Part shown: piece by piece, positions 1-9,618 of the stretch
Numbering within the stretch: the first letter of the stretch is position 1
Layout: the number at the start of each line of letters is the position of its first letter
Assembly: GCF_009688945.1 (NCBI RefSeq)
Contig: NZ_AP021874.1
Coordinates: 3,410,001 to 3,474,000 of the forward strand
DNA: 64,000 nt
Direction: 5' to 3'
Source of the DNA: Desulfosarcina alkanivorans
GTDB lineage: Bacteria > Desulfobacterota > Desulfobacteria > Desulfobacterales > Desulfosarcinaceae
Notes under the pieces: generated by a model
What the model was told of the DNA's origin: nothing
The model's database searches: none
Seen by the model: the letters and a program-made list of their open reading frames with translations, nothing else
Position numbers and translations under genes: made by a program

Positions 1-1425
1 CTATTTTCCGGACCGGCCTGTGTTTTCCACGATCGCCTTTGCGGGAATCAGACCGGTGGCGGCCGCCGAGACGATATTACCGGCCACACCGGGGCCGTCA
101 CCGGCCACGAACATGCCCTTGATTTCCGTTTCCAAATCCCGGGAGGTCTCCACCTGGGTGGCAAAAAACTTGATCTCCGGCGCATAAAGCAGGGTTTCGT
201 CGTTGGACACGCCCGGCACCACACGGTTCAGTTGCTCCAACCCGTCGATGATGTTGGTCAGTATGCGCTCGGGCAGCGCCATGGCGATGTCCCCGCACAC
301 CACGTTGGTGAGGGTCGGCTCGATGTACCCCTTGCTGACCCGGTTCCAGGTACTGCGGCGTCCCCGCTTCAGGTCCCCGAACCGCTGGAGGATGGGCTTG
401 CCGCCGCCGATGAGGGTGGCCAGGCGCCCGATGGCCTCCCCGTAGGCCTGATTGTCCGTAACCGGTTCGGTCAGCACCACCTTGGAGAGAAAGGCAAAGT
501 TCGTGTTGGTGGATTTGCGGTCGTGGTAGGCGTGGCCGTTGACGCACACAAAGTCGCTGTAGCTCTCCAGGGAGACAAAACCGCCCTGATTGGTGCAGAA
601 GGTGCGGGTCTGGTCATCGTACTTGCCGGTCTGAACGAAAAAGGTGGGATCGTAGATCACGTCGCACAGGTCCTGCATGATATCGTTATGCACCTCCACC
701 CGCACCCCCACCTCGATGCCCCGTTGGGTCAGGCCGATGCCGTGTTCTTGTGCCACCCGTGCCACCCAGTCGGCCCCGATGCGCCCCGGCGCCAGGATCA
801 CCTTCTCACAGCGCCGCTCTCCCCGGCTGGTTCTTACGCCGACGACCCGACCGCTTTCGACCATCACATCCTTCACCTCTTCGGACGTATGGATGGTCAC
901 GCCCTTCGATTTGATATGATCGGTCATGGCGGCGATATAGCCGGGCAGGCGGTCGCTGCCCAGGTGCTTCTGCCTGATCAGCAGCAGGTCGATGCCGAAC
1001 CGTTTGGCGTGCTTTCTGATCGTCCTGGCCTGATCCATGTCCGTCGGGTAGACCGGTGCATCCATGCCGAAGCGGTTGAAAATGGCCTCGGTTTCTGCGA
1101 TCAGTGACTCGGCGTTGGCGATGGGCATGAACTGGGTGAGGTCGGTTTTTCCCAGCTTGTGAATAAAATTGAGTTTGCCGTCGGAAAACAACCCGGCGCC
1201 GCCGATGCCGCACAGGATATTGCATGGTTTGCATTGGGTGCAATACTGCCGGTCCGCCACCGGGCAGACGCGTTTGAGCGGCCCTTTTCCCCGCTCCAGG
1301 AGCAGTACCTTGAGATCGGTGTGTTCGCTGAGGTAATGGGCGGAAAAGAGGCCGGCGGGCCCCCCTCCGACGATAATCACATCGAAACAGGCAACGCGTG
1401 CGGATGCAGCGGAGGTGACTGACAA
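1..1425 (-). CDS. FAD-dependent dehydrogenase (COG2509-like)
   Basis: A 474-residue flavoprotein that resembles the uncharacterised FAD-dependent dehydrogenases of COG2509. An N-terminal Rossmann motif (DVIIVGGGPAGLF, residues 15-27) binds FAD. A cysteine-rich stretch follows, with C54 and then C62, C65, C68 and C72 spaced CxxCxxCxxxC, ahead of a second glycine-rich segment (GIGGAGLFSDGK). The C-terminal VAGDGPGVAGN motif is the usual second FAD contact. I chose the TTG at 1425 because an AAGGAG ribosome site lies 9 nt upstream and the Rossmann fold then begins near residue 15. Reading further upstream adds about 49 residues that look non-coding. The stop codon is the first triplet of the window, so the gene is complete. 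The substrate is unknown. The cysteine cluster could carry an Fe-S centre, but that is inference. Confidence 0.85.
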   Translation of the reverse strand: MSVTSAASARVACFDVIIVGGGPAGLFSAHYLSEHTDLKVLLLERGKGPLKRVCPVADRQYCTQCKPCNILCGIGGAGLFSDGKLNFIHKLGKTDLTQFMPIANAESLIAETEAIFNRFGMDAPVYPTDMDQARTIRKHAKRFGIDLLLIRQKHLGSDRLPGYIAAMTDHIKSKGVTIHTSEEVKDVMVESGRVVGVRTSRGERRCEKVILAPGRIGADWVARVAQEHGIGLTQRGIEVGVRVEVHNDIMQDLCDVIYDPTFFVQTGKYDDQTRTFCTNQGGFVSLESYSDFVCVNGHAYHDRKSTNTNFAFLSKVVLTEPVTDNQAYGEAIGRLATLIGGGKPILQRFGDLKRGRRSTWNRVSKGYIEPTLTNVVCGDIAMALPERILTNIIDGLEQLNRVVPGVSNDETLLYAPEIKFFATQVETSRDLETEIKGMFVAGDGPGVAGNIVSAAATGLIPAKAIVENTGRSGK

Positions 1426-2121
1426 TGGATGTGTCTCCTTGAATGAACCGCAACGCCGGGATATCAGCCCATTGCGGTGGGGTTGGCCCGCCCGGTCGGT
1501 CGGATGGCACGGTCCGAACCGGAAGGGATGCGATCTGAGCGGGCAGACTGACGATCGATACGAACACAGCATGCGATCAGCACGGGCATCGGACAGTCCG
1601 CTGCCTGCGGCATGCCATGAAACGGCGTCACTCCGGACCAGCGGTACCGGGATGCCGGCCGACCTGTTTTTTCACCGGGCAGCGACCGGCTTTACACCGT
1701 TCTCTCTATAGTTCAGCAGCCGCAGCCAATCAAGGGATCACTTGACTTTTTGTCTCAGGTTCACCAACATACGAGCAATGAAAAACGGCTCACAGACAAC
1801 GGGAAAAAGACGCCCGCGCCGTGCCGGGCAATCCCTTGCCCCCCAGGTGACCAGAAGCGGGGATGCACCCCCGTGTTTGAAAAACGGATGTCAATGCCGC
1901 GGATGCTACGGATGGCAGAACATGCTGCGTGCCGCAAAAAGCAGTCCAAGATGGCGGCAATATCCCCTTTGCTGCCAGATGACCGGGTTGACCCTCCGAC
2001 ACTGAAGCCCGCCGGGTGAGTTGATGGCGGCCAACCGAATCGCCTCGACGGCCCCCCTCCCGTCGTGCCCCACCTGCGTCAAGGACCGACCGGAGAAACG
2101 ACAACGACCTGAAAACGGTCT
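1426..2121. other. Intergenic region, no gene recognised
   Basis: About 700 bases lie between the flavoprotein gene and the hybrid histidine kinase gene, both on the minus strand. Several open frames of 60-100 codons exist on both strands, but none has a recognisable domain, a convincing ribosome site or a neighbour overlap. The promoter of the flavoprotein gene is presumably here. No convincing sigma-70 boxes, hairpins or repeats were found by eye. Confidence 0.5.
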
Positions 2122-4524
2122 TCAGACCTGACCGGTTGTCGGTGCGTCCAGAATCGTTCTCACTTTTTCGGACAGGGATTGCAGGTCAAAGGGTTTTTGA
2201 ATGAAGCCGTTGCAGCCCCGCTGCAGTATTTCGGAGGCCTGGCCGTCGATACTGTACCCGCTGGCCAGCAGCACCTGGACGCCCGGCTCGATGGCCTTGA
2301 GCTGGTCATAGACCCGGCCACCGCCCATATCGGGCATGATCATGTCCAGAATGATCAGACTGATCCGGTCATGGTGATCCCGGAAGGCCGCCAGGGCCTT
2401 TTTGCCGCCACCGGCGGTAAGCACCTCGTATCCCAGGGCACTGAGCATCGCCCGGCCCACATCAAGAATTAATGGATCATCGTCAACCAGCAGGATGGTC
2501 TCATTCCCGGAGCGGGGCTTCTCATCAGCGGGGGCTGCTCCGGCGATCGTTTCAGGCAGGGCCTTCAGGTAAACCGTGAAGGTGGCGCCATGGCCGATTT
2601 CACTGGACACGTCGATATAGCCGCCATGATTTCTGACGATGCCATAGGCGGATGCCAGCCCTAATCCGGTACCCCGCTTCATGGTTTTGGTCGTAAAAAA
2701 AGGGTCAAAAATACGTGCCATGGTTGCCCGGTCCATGCCGATACCGGTGTCTCGAATGGAAATCCTCACGTATTTCCCGGAACTGACCCGGTGTACCGCC
2801 GCCTGGCGGTCATCCAGGGTTTCATTGGCCGTTTCCAGATAGATGGTGCCGCCCTGGGGCATCGCCTGCCAGGCATTGATAAACAGATTGAGCAGCACCT
2901 GTTCGATCTGCCCCCGGTCCACGTTGACGGACCACACATCCGGCCGGCAGTTGGAAATGATCCGCAGTTCCTGCCTGGTTCGCCCGAACATGTCGGCGCT
3001 TTTTTGGATGAGGGCGTTGGTATCGGTCGCCTTGACCTCATACTTTCCCAGACGTGCAAATCCCAGCAGTTGCCGGGTGAGCCCGGTGCCGCTGCGCACA
3101 CAGTCCCGTATGGTGTCCAGCCGGCCACGATGGGCATGACCGCCCCCCATGTCCAGTGCCATTATGTCGACATTGCCCTGGATCCCCATGAGCAGATTAT
3201 TGAAATCGTGGGCGATACCACCGGCCAGGGTGCCGATGGCTTTCAATTTCTGGGCCTGGAGAAGCTGGTCCTGCAGTTGCTCTTTTTCCTTGATGGTCTG
3301 CTTGCGGTCTTCGATTTCCTGACGCAACATGGCGTTGCTCCTGAACAGTTCGGCGGTACGTTCCGCCACCCGGTCCTCCAGCTGCTGGTGGGATCGCTGG
3401 AGGTCGGCTTCGGCCTTTTTACGCTTGGTGATATCGCGGGCATTGACCACCAGCCCCTCTACTGCCGGATGACCCAGCATGTTGTTGCTGGTCGCCTCGA
3501 TGATTCGCCATGAGCCGTCATGATGCCTGAAGCGAAGCTCCGATGGCGAATTGTCGGTGTCCCCTTCCATGCGCCTTTTGAAAATCGCCAGCGTGCGGTC
3601 CCTGTCATCGGGATGAATGAAATCGGAAACCCGGCGTCCCATCACCGAATCCCGGAAATATCCGAGGATGCGTTCGACGGAAGGACTCAGGTAGGAAATG
3701 CAGCCATCGGAATCTAAAATGGCGATAATATCGGATGTATGCTCGATCAGGGACCGGAAATGCGCTTCACGGTGCTGCAGGGCGGTCAGGGACTCCTGAA
3801 GTTGCCGGCTCATCTGGTTGAAAACCACGGCCAGACGGCCGAATTCATCCTGGGCATCGATAAGAATACGCGTGTCGAGATCTCCCCTGCCAATCTGCTC
3901 CGCACCGGCCGTCAGCAGTCGCAACGGATGGGTAAGCCTCCGGGTCAGCAGCATCAACACCCCGGCCATGACTGCGAACCCGATAATTCCCAGGCCGGTC
4001 AGATAAGGTTTCATGCGGTTGGCGACCCCGTAGACCTCCTGCTCGGGATCACTGGCCAGAATATACCATTCCCAGGGTGCGAAATAGTCGACCAGGGCCA
4101 GGTGCTTTCCGGCCGGGGTCAGGTGGCGCAGCCGGCTTCGTTCCGGTTTGAGATTCCTGAACCATGCCTCCTGGCCGACATCCCTGCCCACCATGGCGGG
4201 GTCCGGATGCACGGCGACAAGGCCCTGCCGGTCGATGGCAAAAATGAAACCCAGTTCCCCCACCTCAATGGCCGACATGGCCGCTCCGGCATCCAGCTTG
4301 GCCTTGGTGATGCTGGCCGGGATATCCTCCAGGCCATATCGGCGGAGCATGTCATCCTGTCCGGCAGCAACCTGAATGGCCTCCGAAAGGCGGGTGTCCA
4401 GCCATGTTTCGGCGAGCTCCGTCAGGGCTGTACGTGAAAAATGGTAGGCAATGCCGACCGTGGACAGGAGCAACAGAAAGACCAGCGGCAGTGTGGTGAT
4501 CAGTACTTTGGGATAGGTGCTCAT
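2122..4524 (-). CDS. Hybrid sensor histidine kinase/response regulator
   Basis: An 800-residue membrane sensor. Domains in order: TM1 (about 8-28), a periplasmic Cache-like sensor (about 30-170, with the GFIFAIDRQGLVAVHP strand), TM2 (about 174-194), HAMP (about 195-245), PAS (about 250-370), a coiled coil (about 370-425), HisKA with phospho-acceptor H439 in GGIAHDFNNLL, HATPase (about 535-655, with RDTGIGM and GTGLGL boxes) and a C-terminal receiver (about 675-795) with D727 and K777. All phosphotransfer residues are present, so it should be active. The receiver has no output domain, so a phosphotransfer partner or a separate regulator is expected elsewhere. It starts 38 nt after the solute-binding protein gene on the same strand, and the two are probably co-transcribed. 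The ligand is unknown. Confidence 0.93.
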   Translation of the reverse strand: MSTYPKVLITTLPLVFLLLLSTVGIAYHFSRTALTELAETWLDTRLSEAIQVAAGQDDMLRRYGLEDIPASITKAKLDAGAAMSAIEVGELGFIFAIDRQGLVAVHPDPAMVGRDVGQEAWFRNLKPERSRLRHLTPAGKHLALVDYFAPWEWYILASDPEQEVYGVANRMKPYLTGLGIIGFAVMAGVLMLLTRRLTHPLRLLTAGAEQIGRGDLDTRILIDAQDEFGRLAVVFNQMSRQLQESLTALQHREAHFRSLIEHTSDIIAILDSDGCISYLSPSVERILGYFRDSVMGRRVSDFIHPDDRDRTLAIFKRRMEGDTDNSPSELRFRHHDGSWRIIEATSNNMLGHPAVEGLVVNARDITKRKKAEADLQRSHQQLEDRVAERTAELFRSNAMLRQEIEDRKQTIKEKEQLQDQLLQAQKLKAIGTLAGGIAHDFNNLLMGIQGNVDIMALDMGGGHAHRGRLDTIRDCVRSGTGLTRQLLGFARLGKYEVKATDTNALIQKSADMFGRTRQELRIISNCRPDVWSVNVDRGQIEQVLLNLFINAWQAMPQGGTIYLETANETLDDRQAAVHRVSSGKYVRISIRDTGIGMDRATMARIFDPFFTTKTMKRGTGLGLASAYGIVRNHGGYIDVSSEIGHGATFTVYLKALPETIAGAAPADEKPRSGNETILLVDDDPLILDVGRAMLSALGYEVLTAGGGKKALAAFRDHHDRISLIILDMIMPDMGGGRVYDQLKAIEPGVQVLLASGYSIDGQASEILQRGCNGFIQKPFDLQSLSEKVRTILDAPTTGQV

Positions 4525-4562
4525 CGGTCTTTCCTATCCTGCCGGGGGCAGCGCAGGGGGAT

Positions 4563-6194
4563 CTAGTGATTCCGTTTCAATCTGGTATTCTCGGTGAACT
4601 GGGGATACAGGGCCATGGTGGAAACCAGCGAATGCCCGTAATTCACGATGGTCCTGCGGGCATAGCACTGTTTGGAATACATGATCGGGAAAGCGGCCAT
4701 GTCATCCAGAATCCGAATCTGGGCCTGGACCCACAGCTGGATCTGCCGCTCCGGGTCAATCTCCAGGCGGGCCGCCTCGATCAACCGGTCGACCTTGTCG
4801 TAACTGGAGAAATTCGTATCCGGCCGGGCGCCGGTGAGGATTATGGCGTCGGAATGGAAAAACCGGCTCAGGTAGGCATCCGCATTGGGGCGCCAGGCCA
4901 CATATATTACAATGGGTCGGGGAGACCGGCGAATCAGCTTGTGCATGGTCGAATGGGTCTCGACGGCAATTCGGCAGCGGATACCGATCCGGGACAGCTG
5001 CCGGCCCATTTCCCGGTAGTAGGTTCGATAAAGTCGCTTTTCCGAAGACACCAGGTCGAGAGCAAAACCGTCAGGATAGCCGGCATCGGCCATCAGGTCC
5101 CTGGCCCTGGCAAGGTTCTGGGAGTAGGTAAGGTCCAGGATCTCTGCGTCCGTTTTCGTGAGTCCCCCGGGCAGAAACCGGGCCGGTACAGGGGAAAAGA
5201 CGCTGCCCGCCAGCTGTTTGCTCATGGTGTCCAAAAAGGCCTCCCGGTTCAATGCCAATGCGATGGCGCGTCTGACACGGATATCGTCCAACGGCTTCAT
5301 CCGGGTATTGAGGTAGATGGTGGCCACCTCGCCGACACCATGGGTATCGACCGCAATTCCCGGCTGACCGGCCATCTTTTCCGGCCAGCCCTTCTCACCG
5401 GAACCGATGATCACATCCAGTTCGCCCGACGTTAAGCCGGTTTCGCGGGCCCCGATATCGGGAATGAACCGGATCTGCACGCCATCGATCTGCGGCCGGC
5501 CCCGGAAATAGTGGTCATGGGCCGCCAGGACAAGCTTTTCGCCGGGCGTGTAGCCGCTGAAAACAAAAGGACCGGTTCCCACCGGATGCTGCTTGAACCC
5601 CTCATACCCCATGGAATCGATGGCCCGTTTGCTGACGATGAAACCGCCGGCATAGTTGGTCAGCTTGGGCAGGAAAAGGATGGAGGAAACCGGTTTTTCC
5701 ACGGTGATGCGTACCGTGTATCGATCGACCGGGACAACGGTCATGCCCTCATACTCTCCTGCGTAGGCACAAAATTCACGACTGGCCGATTTACGAAGGG
5801 AAAAGACCACGTCTTCGGCCGTCAACTCGTAGGCCTCCGTTTGCGGCCCGGCGTGAAACCAGACCCCCTTTCGCAGCCTGACGGTCCAGACCTGCCGACC
5901 ACCGATCATTTCAAATCCGGGAACGCGCACGGCCAGATCCGGTTCGATCTTGGGCACGTTTCCCGGCAGGTAGCGCAACAGGCCGTTGAAGACCATATCC
6001 GCCAGTGCCCGATCCTGTGAACCGGCGGCAAAATGGGGGTCCAGGTTTCCCATTTCACTGACATGAACACCAAATCGCAGAACATTCCGATGGTTGCCCC
6101 GCTGGTCCGGGGATGCCGCAACGGCGCTGTGGATCAGCGATCCTGAAATAAACACGACCATGAGCAACAGCGATATTCGTGATTTTTTCTTCAC
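4563..6194 (-). CDS. ABC-type solute-binding protein, family 5
   Basis: A 543-residue periplasmic solute-binding protein of the peptide/nickel/opine family (SBP_bac_5). A hydrophobic signal peptide covers residues 1-27 (from KKKSRISLLLMVVF to HSAVAA). The mature part begins with the typical RFGVHVSEMGNLDPHFA region, and TGPFVFSGYTPGEKLVL is a family hallmark. The GTG start at 6194 has a GAGGAG ribosome site 8 nt upstream; an upstream ATG would give a poor leader. No permease or ATPase gene is nearby. Instead the gene sits between yifB (56 nt upstream) and a Cache/PAS hybrid kinase (38 nt downstream). It may deliver a ligand to the kinase rather than to a transporter, or the permease may be elsewhere. 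The ligand cannot be read from the sequence. Confidence 0.88.
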   Translation of the reverse strand: MKKKSRISLLLMVVFISGSLIHSAVAASPDQRGNHRNVLRFGVHVSEMGNLDPHFAAGSQDRALADMVFNGLLRYLPGNVPKIEPDLAVRVPGFEMIGGRQVWTVRLRKGVWFHAGPQTEAYELTAEDVVFSLRKSASREFCAYAGEYEGMTVVPVDRYTVRITVEKPVSSILFLPKLTNYAGGFIVSKRAIDSMGYEGFKQHPVGTGPFVFSGYTPGEKLVLAAHDHYFRGRPQIDGVQIRFIPDIGARETGLTSGELDVIIGSGEKGWPEKMAGQPGIAVDTHGVGEVATIYLNTRMKPLDDIRVRRAIALALNREAFLDTMSKQLAGSVFSPVPARFLPGGLTKTDAEILDLTYSQNLARARDLMADAGYPDGFALDLVSSEKRLYRTYYREMGRQLSRIGIRCRIAVETHSTMHKLIRRSPRPIVIYVAWRPNADAYLSRFFHSDAIILTGARPDTNFSSYDKVDRLIEAARLEIDPERQIQLWVQAQIRILDDMAAFPIMYSKQCYARRTIVNYGHSLVSTMALYPQFTENTRLKRNH

Positions 6195-6250
6195 GGCCGG
6201 CACTCCTCGGCAGAAAACGGCGGCAGCACGGATCTCAAAAAGGTCAGCGA

Positions 6251-7786
6251 TCATTGATGCTGCATGGAGCGGTCCAGGCTCCGGTACTGGATGGCCTCGG
6301 TGACATGGTGGACCTGTATGGCGGCCACGCCCTCCAGGTCGGCGATGGTCCGGGATATCTTCAAAATCCGGTTGTAGGCCCTGGCGGACAGTCCCAGCCG
6401 TTCGATGGCCGATTCCAGAATACGGGCGGCATCATCACCGATGCGGCAGTGGGCCCGGATATGTCGGCTGGCCATCTGGGCGTTGGCATATATCCGGGTC
6501 CGATTAAACCGCTGGTTCTGGGTCTGGCGCGCCGCCACCACACGCCGCCGGATCGCCCCCGAAGACTCGGTATCGGTCGCCGCGATTAAGTCTTTATGAG
6601 CAACGGCGGGGACTTCCACATGAATGTCGATGCGATCCAGCAAGGGGCCGGAAATTTTAGACCGATAACGGTGAATCTGGTGGGCCGTGCACCGGCAGGC
6701 GTGGCGCGAGTCGGAAAGATAGCCGCAGGGGCATGGATTCATGGCAGCGATGAGCATGAAGCTGGATGGATAGGTCAGGGTGGTTGCCGCACGGGCAATG
6801 GTCACCTGGAGATCCTCCAGCGGCTGACGAAGCACTTCCAGCACATTTTTTTTATATTCGGGCAGTTCGTCCAGAAACAGAACGCCATTGTGTGCCAGGC
6901 TCACCTCTCCCGGCCGGGGCACATGCCCGCCGCCGATGAGCCCGGCATCAGAGATCGTATGATGGGGTGAACGAAAGGGCCGCCTGGTAACCAGCGGCTG
7001 ATCCCGGTTCAGCAGTCCCACGACACTGAAGATTTTGGTGGTCTCAATGGCCTCCTGAAAGGTCATGGGCGGCAAAATCGTGGAAATACGGCGGGCCAGC
7101 ATGGTCTTGCCCGAACCGGGGGGGCCCACCATAATCACATTATGGCTGCCTGCCGCAGCAATTTCAAGGGCGCGTTTGGCATGTTCCTGGCCCATCACCT
7201 CGGCAAAATCCATCCCGGAACAATCAGGGGCGTTAAAAACCGCCCCCAGATCCGTCTTCAACGGAAGAATGGACTTGAATCCTCTGAGAAAATCCACCAC
7301 CTGACCCAGCGTACGAACCGGATAAACGGAAAGGTTCGAAACCACGGAGGCTTCTTTGCCGTTGTCTGTGGGGACGATGATGCCGCGGTATCCCGCTTGC
7401 TTGGCCGCAATGGCCATGGGCAGGGAGCCGTTGACCGGCTTGACGCGGCCGTCCAGGGAAAGTTCCCCCAGGAAGAGATAGCCGGAAACCGCTTGTCCGG
7501 GAAGGATGCCGGTCGCGGAAAGAATGCCGATGGCCATGGGCAGATCGAAACCGGTGCCCTCTTTCTTGATGTTGGCCGGGGCCAGGTTCACGGTTATCCG
7601 GTCCGCCGGAAACGTATAGCCCGAGTTGGTAATCGCGGACTTGACCCGTTCCCGGCTCTCTTTTACCGCCGTTTCGGGAAGCCCTACCGTGGTGAACGTC
7701 GGAAGTCCCTGGGCGATATCCACTTCCACTTCAACCAGATATGCCTCGATACCGATCACGGCGCTGCTCAGAACCCTGGCCAGCAA
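6251..7786 (-). CDS. yifB: YifB/ComM family Mg-chelatase-like AAA+ ATPase
   Basis: A 511-residue protein of the YifB/ComM family. It has an N-terminal ChlI-like (Lon-protease-fold) domain at about 20-150, a central AAA+ Mg-chelatase domain with Walker A (VGPPGSGKTM) and Walker B (GVLFLDELPEY), a cysteine-bearing insert (NPCPCGYLSDSRHACRC), and a C-terminal helical domain (about 410-505). ComM in naturally competent bacteria is a hexameric helicase that promotes branch migration during transformation. The family is widespread in non-competent species, so the role here is not certain. Length and motif order match full-length family members. It is the first gene of the minus-strand run yifB - solute-binding protein - kinase and is divergent from lpxC. 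Confidence 0.95.
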   Translation of the reverse strand: MLARVLSSAVIGIEAYLVEVEVDIAQGLPTFTTVGLPETAVKESRERVKSAITNSGYTFPADRITVNLAPANIKKEGTGFDLPMAIGILSATGILPGQAVSGYLFLGELSLDGRVKPVNGSLPMAIAAKQAGYRGIIVPTDNGKEASVVSNLSVYPVRTLGQVVDFLRGFKSILPLKTDLGAVFNAPDCSGMDFAEVMGQEHAKRALEIAAAGSHNVIMVGPPGSGKTMLARRISTILPPMTFQEAIETTKIFSVVGLLNRDQPLVTRRPFRSPHHTISDAGLIGGGHVPRPGEVSLAHNGVLFLDELPEYKKNVLEVLRQPLEDLQVTIARAATTLTYPSSFMLIAAMNPCPCGYLSDSRHACRCTAHQIHRYRSKISGPLLDRIDIHVEVPAVAHKDLIAATDTESSGAIRRRVVAARQTQNQRFNRTRIYANAQMASRHIRAHCRIGDDAARILESAIERLGLSARAYNRILKISRTIADLEGVAAIQVHHVTEAIQYRSLDRSMQHQ

Positions 7787-7914
7787 AGCCTCTCTCCCTG
7801 ATAATGATAGTTTACTTCGTGGGAAACATGCGAAGTCGTAGGTATATCAAGCCCGTCGATATAGGACAATGGTTTTGTCGAAAAAAGCAAATCCAAAAGA
7901 TTGACATTTAGTGG

Positions 7915-7943
7915 TTGTCAAAAGAAAAGCGGGTGATTAAGAT
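7915..7943 (+). promoter_or_regulatory. Candidate sigma-70 promoter of lpxC
   Basis: TTGTCA (7915-7920) and TAAGAT (7938-7943) are separated by 17 bases in the yifB-lpxC divergent region. The site points at lpxC, whose start is about 90 bases downstream. A perfect TTGACA also occurs at 7901-7906 but lacks a good -10 at the right distance. Read by eye only. Confidence 0.4.
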
Positions 7944-8031
7944 TGCCCGTATGGATTGGATTCCGATTTCATAAGCGAAAACAGCCCATGAACGCCAATG
8001 GCAGACATGGCATATCAGGATATCGTATTCA

Positions 8032-8904
8032 ATGAAACACCATCAGCAGACCATAAAGACACCGGTGAGTTGTTCCGGTGTCGGCGTCCATTCGGGAAAG
8101 ACCGTCAACCTCAGCATCAAACCGGCACCGGTCAACCACGGGATCCGGTTTGTCCGCGTCGATCTTCCCGGTGCCCCGGGGGTCACCGCCCATTTTAACA
8201 ATGTGGTGGACACCAGCCTGGCAACCGTAATCGGCGCCGAGGGATGCATCGTCTCCACCATAGAGCACCTGATGGCAGGACTTACCGGCATGTCCATTGA
8301 CAACGCCATCGTTGAAGTGGATGCCTATGAGTTGCCGATCATGGACGGCAGTGCCGGTCCGTTCACCACACTGATCAAATCAGCAGGAACCCTCAGCCAA
8401 GAGGGCGCCAAATGCTATTTCAAAGTAAACGATCCCATCTCCCTGAATGAAAACGGAAAATCCGTGACCATCTATCCGGCCGACGAATTCAGGATAACCT
8501 GCACCATCGCCTACGACCACCCGCTCATCGGCACCCAGACCTGCAATTTCGCCATCGACCGGGAAACCTTTGAAAAAGAGATCTCCGCGGCCCGGACCTT
8601 TGGCTTCCTCCACGAGGTAGAACTGATGAAGCGCTATGGTCTGGCCCGGGGCGGAACGCTGGACAATGCCGTCGTCATAGACGGGGACCGGGTGCTCAAC
8701 GATGGCGGGCTGCGGTATCCGGATGAGTTCGTCCGCCATAAAGTACTGGACTGCATCGGTGACTTCTCCCTCATCGGCATGCCCATTATGGGGCATGTGG
8801 TGGCCAGCAAATCCGGACACGCCTTCAACCATGCCTTCCTGGAAAAATTCTTCGAGGAAAAAGCATCCTGGGATACCTGCACCCTGGCACCGGATCCCGC
8901 ATAA
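8032..8904 (+). CDS. lpxC: UDP-3-O-acyl-N-acetylglucosamine deacetylase
   Basis: LpxC, 290 residues, the zinc deacetylase that makes the committed step of lipid A synthesis in the cytoplasm. The first zinc-ligand motif appears as STIEHLMAGL, the second as RHKVLDCIGD (His and Asp ligands), and the catalytic-site SGHAFNH near the C-terminus. The N-terminal GVGVHSGK motif is also typical. The length is slightly below the 300-305 residues of the E. coli enzyme but is complete end to end. The gene lies alone, divergent from yifB, ahead of the DUF4390-NtrYX operon. An Lpx pathway implies a Gram-negative outer membrane. In enterobacteria LpxC is controlled by proteolysis; nothing in the sequence shows how it is regulated here. 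Confidence 0.97.
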   Translation: MKHHQQTIKTPVSCSGVGVHSGKTVNLSIKPAPVNHGIRFVRVDLPGAPGVTAHFNNVVDTSLATVIGAEGCIVSTIEHLMAGLTGMSIDNAIVEVDAYELPIMDGSAGPFTTLIKSAGTLSQEGAKCYFKVNDPISLNENGKSVTIYPADEFRITCTIAYDHPLIGTQTCNFAIDRETFEKEISAARTFGFLHEVELMKRYGLARGGTLDNAVVIDGDRVLNDGGLRYPDEFVRHKVLDCIGDFSLIGMPIMGHVVASKSGHAFNHAFLEKFFEEKASWDTCTLAPDPA

Positions 8905-8939
8905 ACAGGATCTCCCCCCCGGACGCGACTTAAAACCCC

Positions 8940-8968
8940 TTGCCATTTTTCAACACTTTCGATATGTT
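8940..8968 (+). promoter_or_regulatory. Candidate sigma-70 promoter of the DUF4390-ntrYX operon
   Basis: TTGCCA (8940-8945) and TATGTT (8963-8968) with a 17-base spacer sit in an AT-rich stretch between lpxC and the DUF4390 gene. The start codon of that gene is about 57 bases downstream of the -10 box. The assignment is by eye. Confidence 0.42.
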
Positions 8969-9024
8969 TATTTTTCGTATATTTTCTTCTATTTAGTTAA
9001 CTTCAGGAATCCTACGGCGTCTCC

Positions 9025-9597
9025 ATGAACCGATCCTGCCGACGGTTTACAGGTTTTTTCGTGCTGGGCATCTTTTTTTTAACCGTCCATGGCCTGGCCA
9101 TGGCCAAGGATGCCACGCTCACCAACATTATCGTCACCAATACCCGGGACGATCTGCTGGTATACCTCTCGGTGGAGGACGCCTTTACGCAAAAGATAGA
9201 GGACGCCGTCAAAAGGGGCGTGCCGGCCTCTTTTTCCTTTTTCGTCAACCTGTACCGGACCCGGGGGATGTGGTTCGACAAAAAAATGGCCGATCTGACC
9301 ATCGAGCACACCATCAAGTACAACAGTCTTAAAAAAGAATATGCGGTATCCCGCTCATGGGACACCAGCAGTCCGGTGATCGTTCAGTCATTCGATGCCG
9401 CCAAAAAGCTGATGACCGAGATCGACAGCCTCAAGGTGATCCCGCTGGGACTGCTGGAAAAGGGAAAGCAATACCAGATCCAGGCCAAGGCAAAACTCAG
9501 CCGGGTGACCTTGCCCTATTACCTGCACTACGTCCTTTTTTTCCTTTCCCTCTGGGATTTCGAAACCGACTGGTATACCATCGATTTTATCTATTAA
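9025..9597 (+). CDS. DUF4390 family exported protein
   Basis: A 190-residue protein that I recognise as DUF4390. This family is found next to NtrY-type kinases in Desulfobacterota and some other Gram-negative groups. A signal peptide or N-terminal membrane anchor spans about residues 8-27 (hydrophobic, then LAMAKDA). The mature part (LTNIIVTNTRDDLLVYLSV) is predicted beta-rich, with a C-terminal YYLHYVLFFLSLWDFETDWY segment typical of the family. It is the first gene of the run DUF4390 - ntrY - ntrX - rsmD, with 21 nt to ntrY. The constant linkage suggests it is a periplasmic partner of the kinase, but no function is established. Confidence 0.85.
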   Translation: MNRSCRRFTGFFVLGIFFLTVHGLAMAKDATLTNIIVTNTRDDLLVYLSVEDAFTQKIEDAVKRGVPASFSFFVNLYRTRGMWFDKKMADLTIEHTIKYNSLKKEYAVSRSWDTSSPVIVQSFDAAKKLMTEIDSLKVIPLGLLEKGKQYQIQAKAKLSRVTLPYYLHYVLFFLSLWDFETDWYTIDFIY

Positions 9598-9618
9598 CCG
9601 CTCTTCTCAAAAGCCCTC

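Noticed and set aside
1742..2104. Overlapping open frames of 60-104 codons on both strands
   Set aside because: No recognisable domain, no good ribosome site, and mutual overlap in several frames; typical of GC-rich non-coding sequence.
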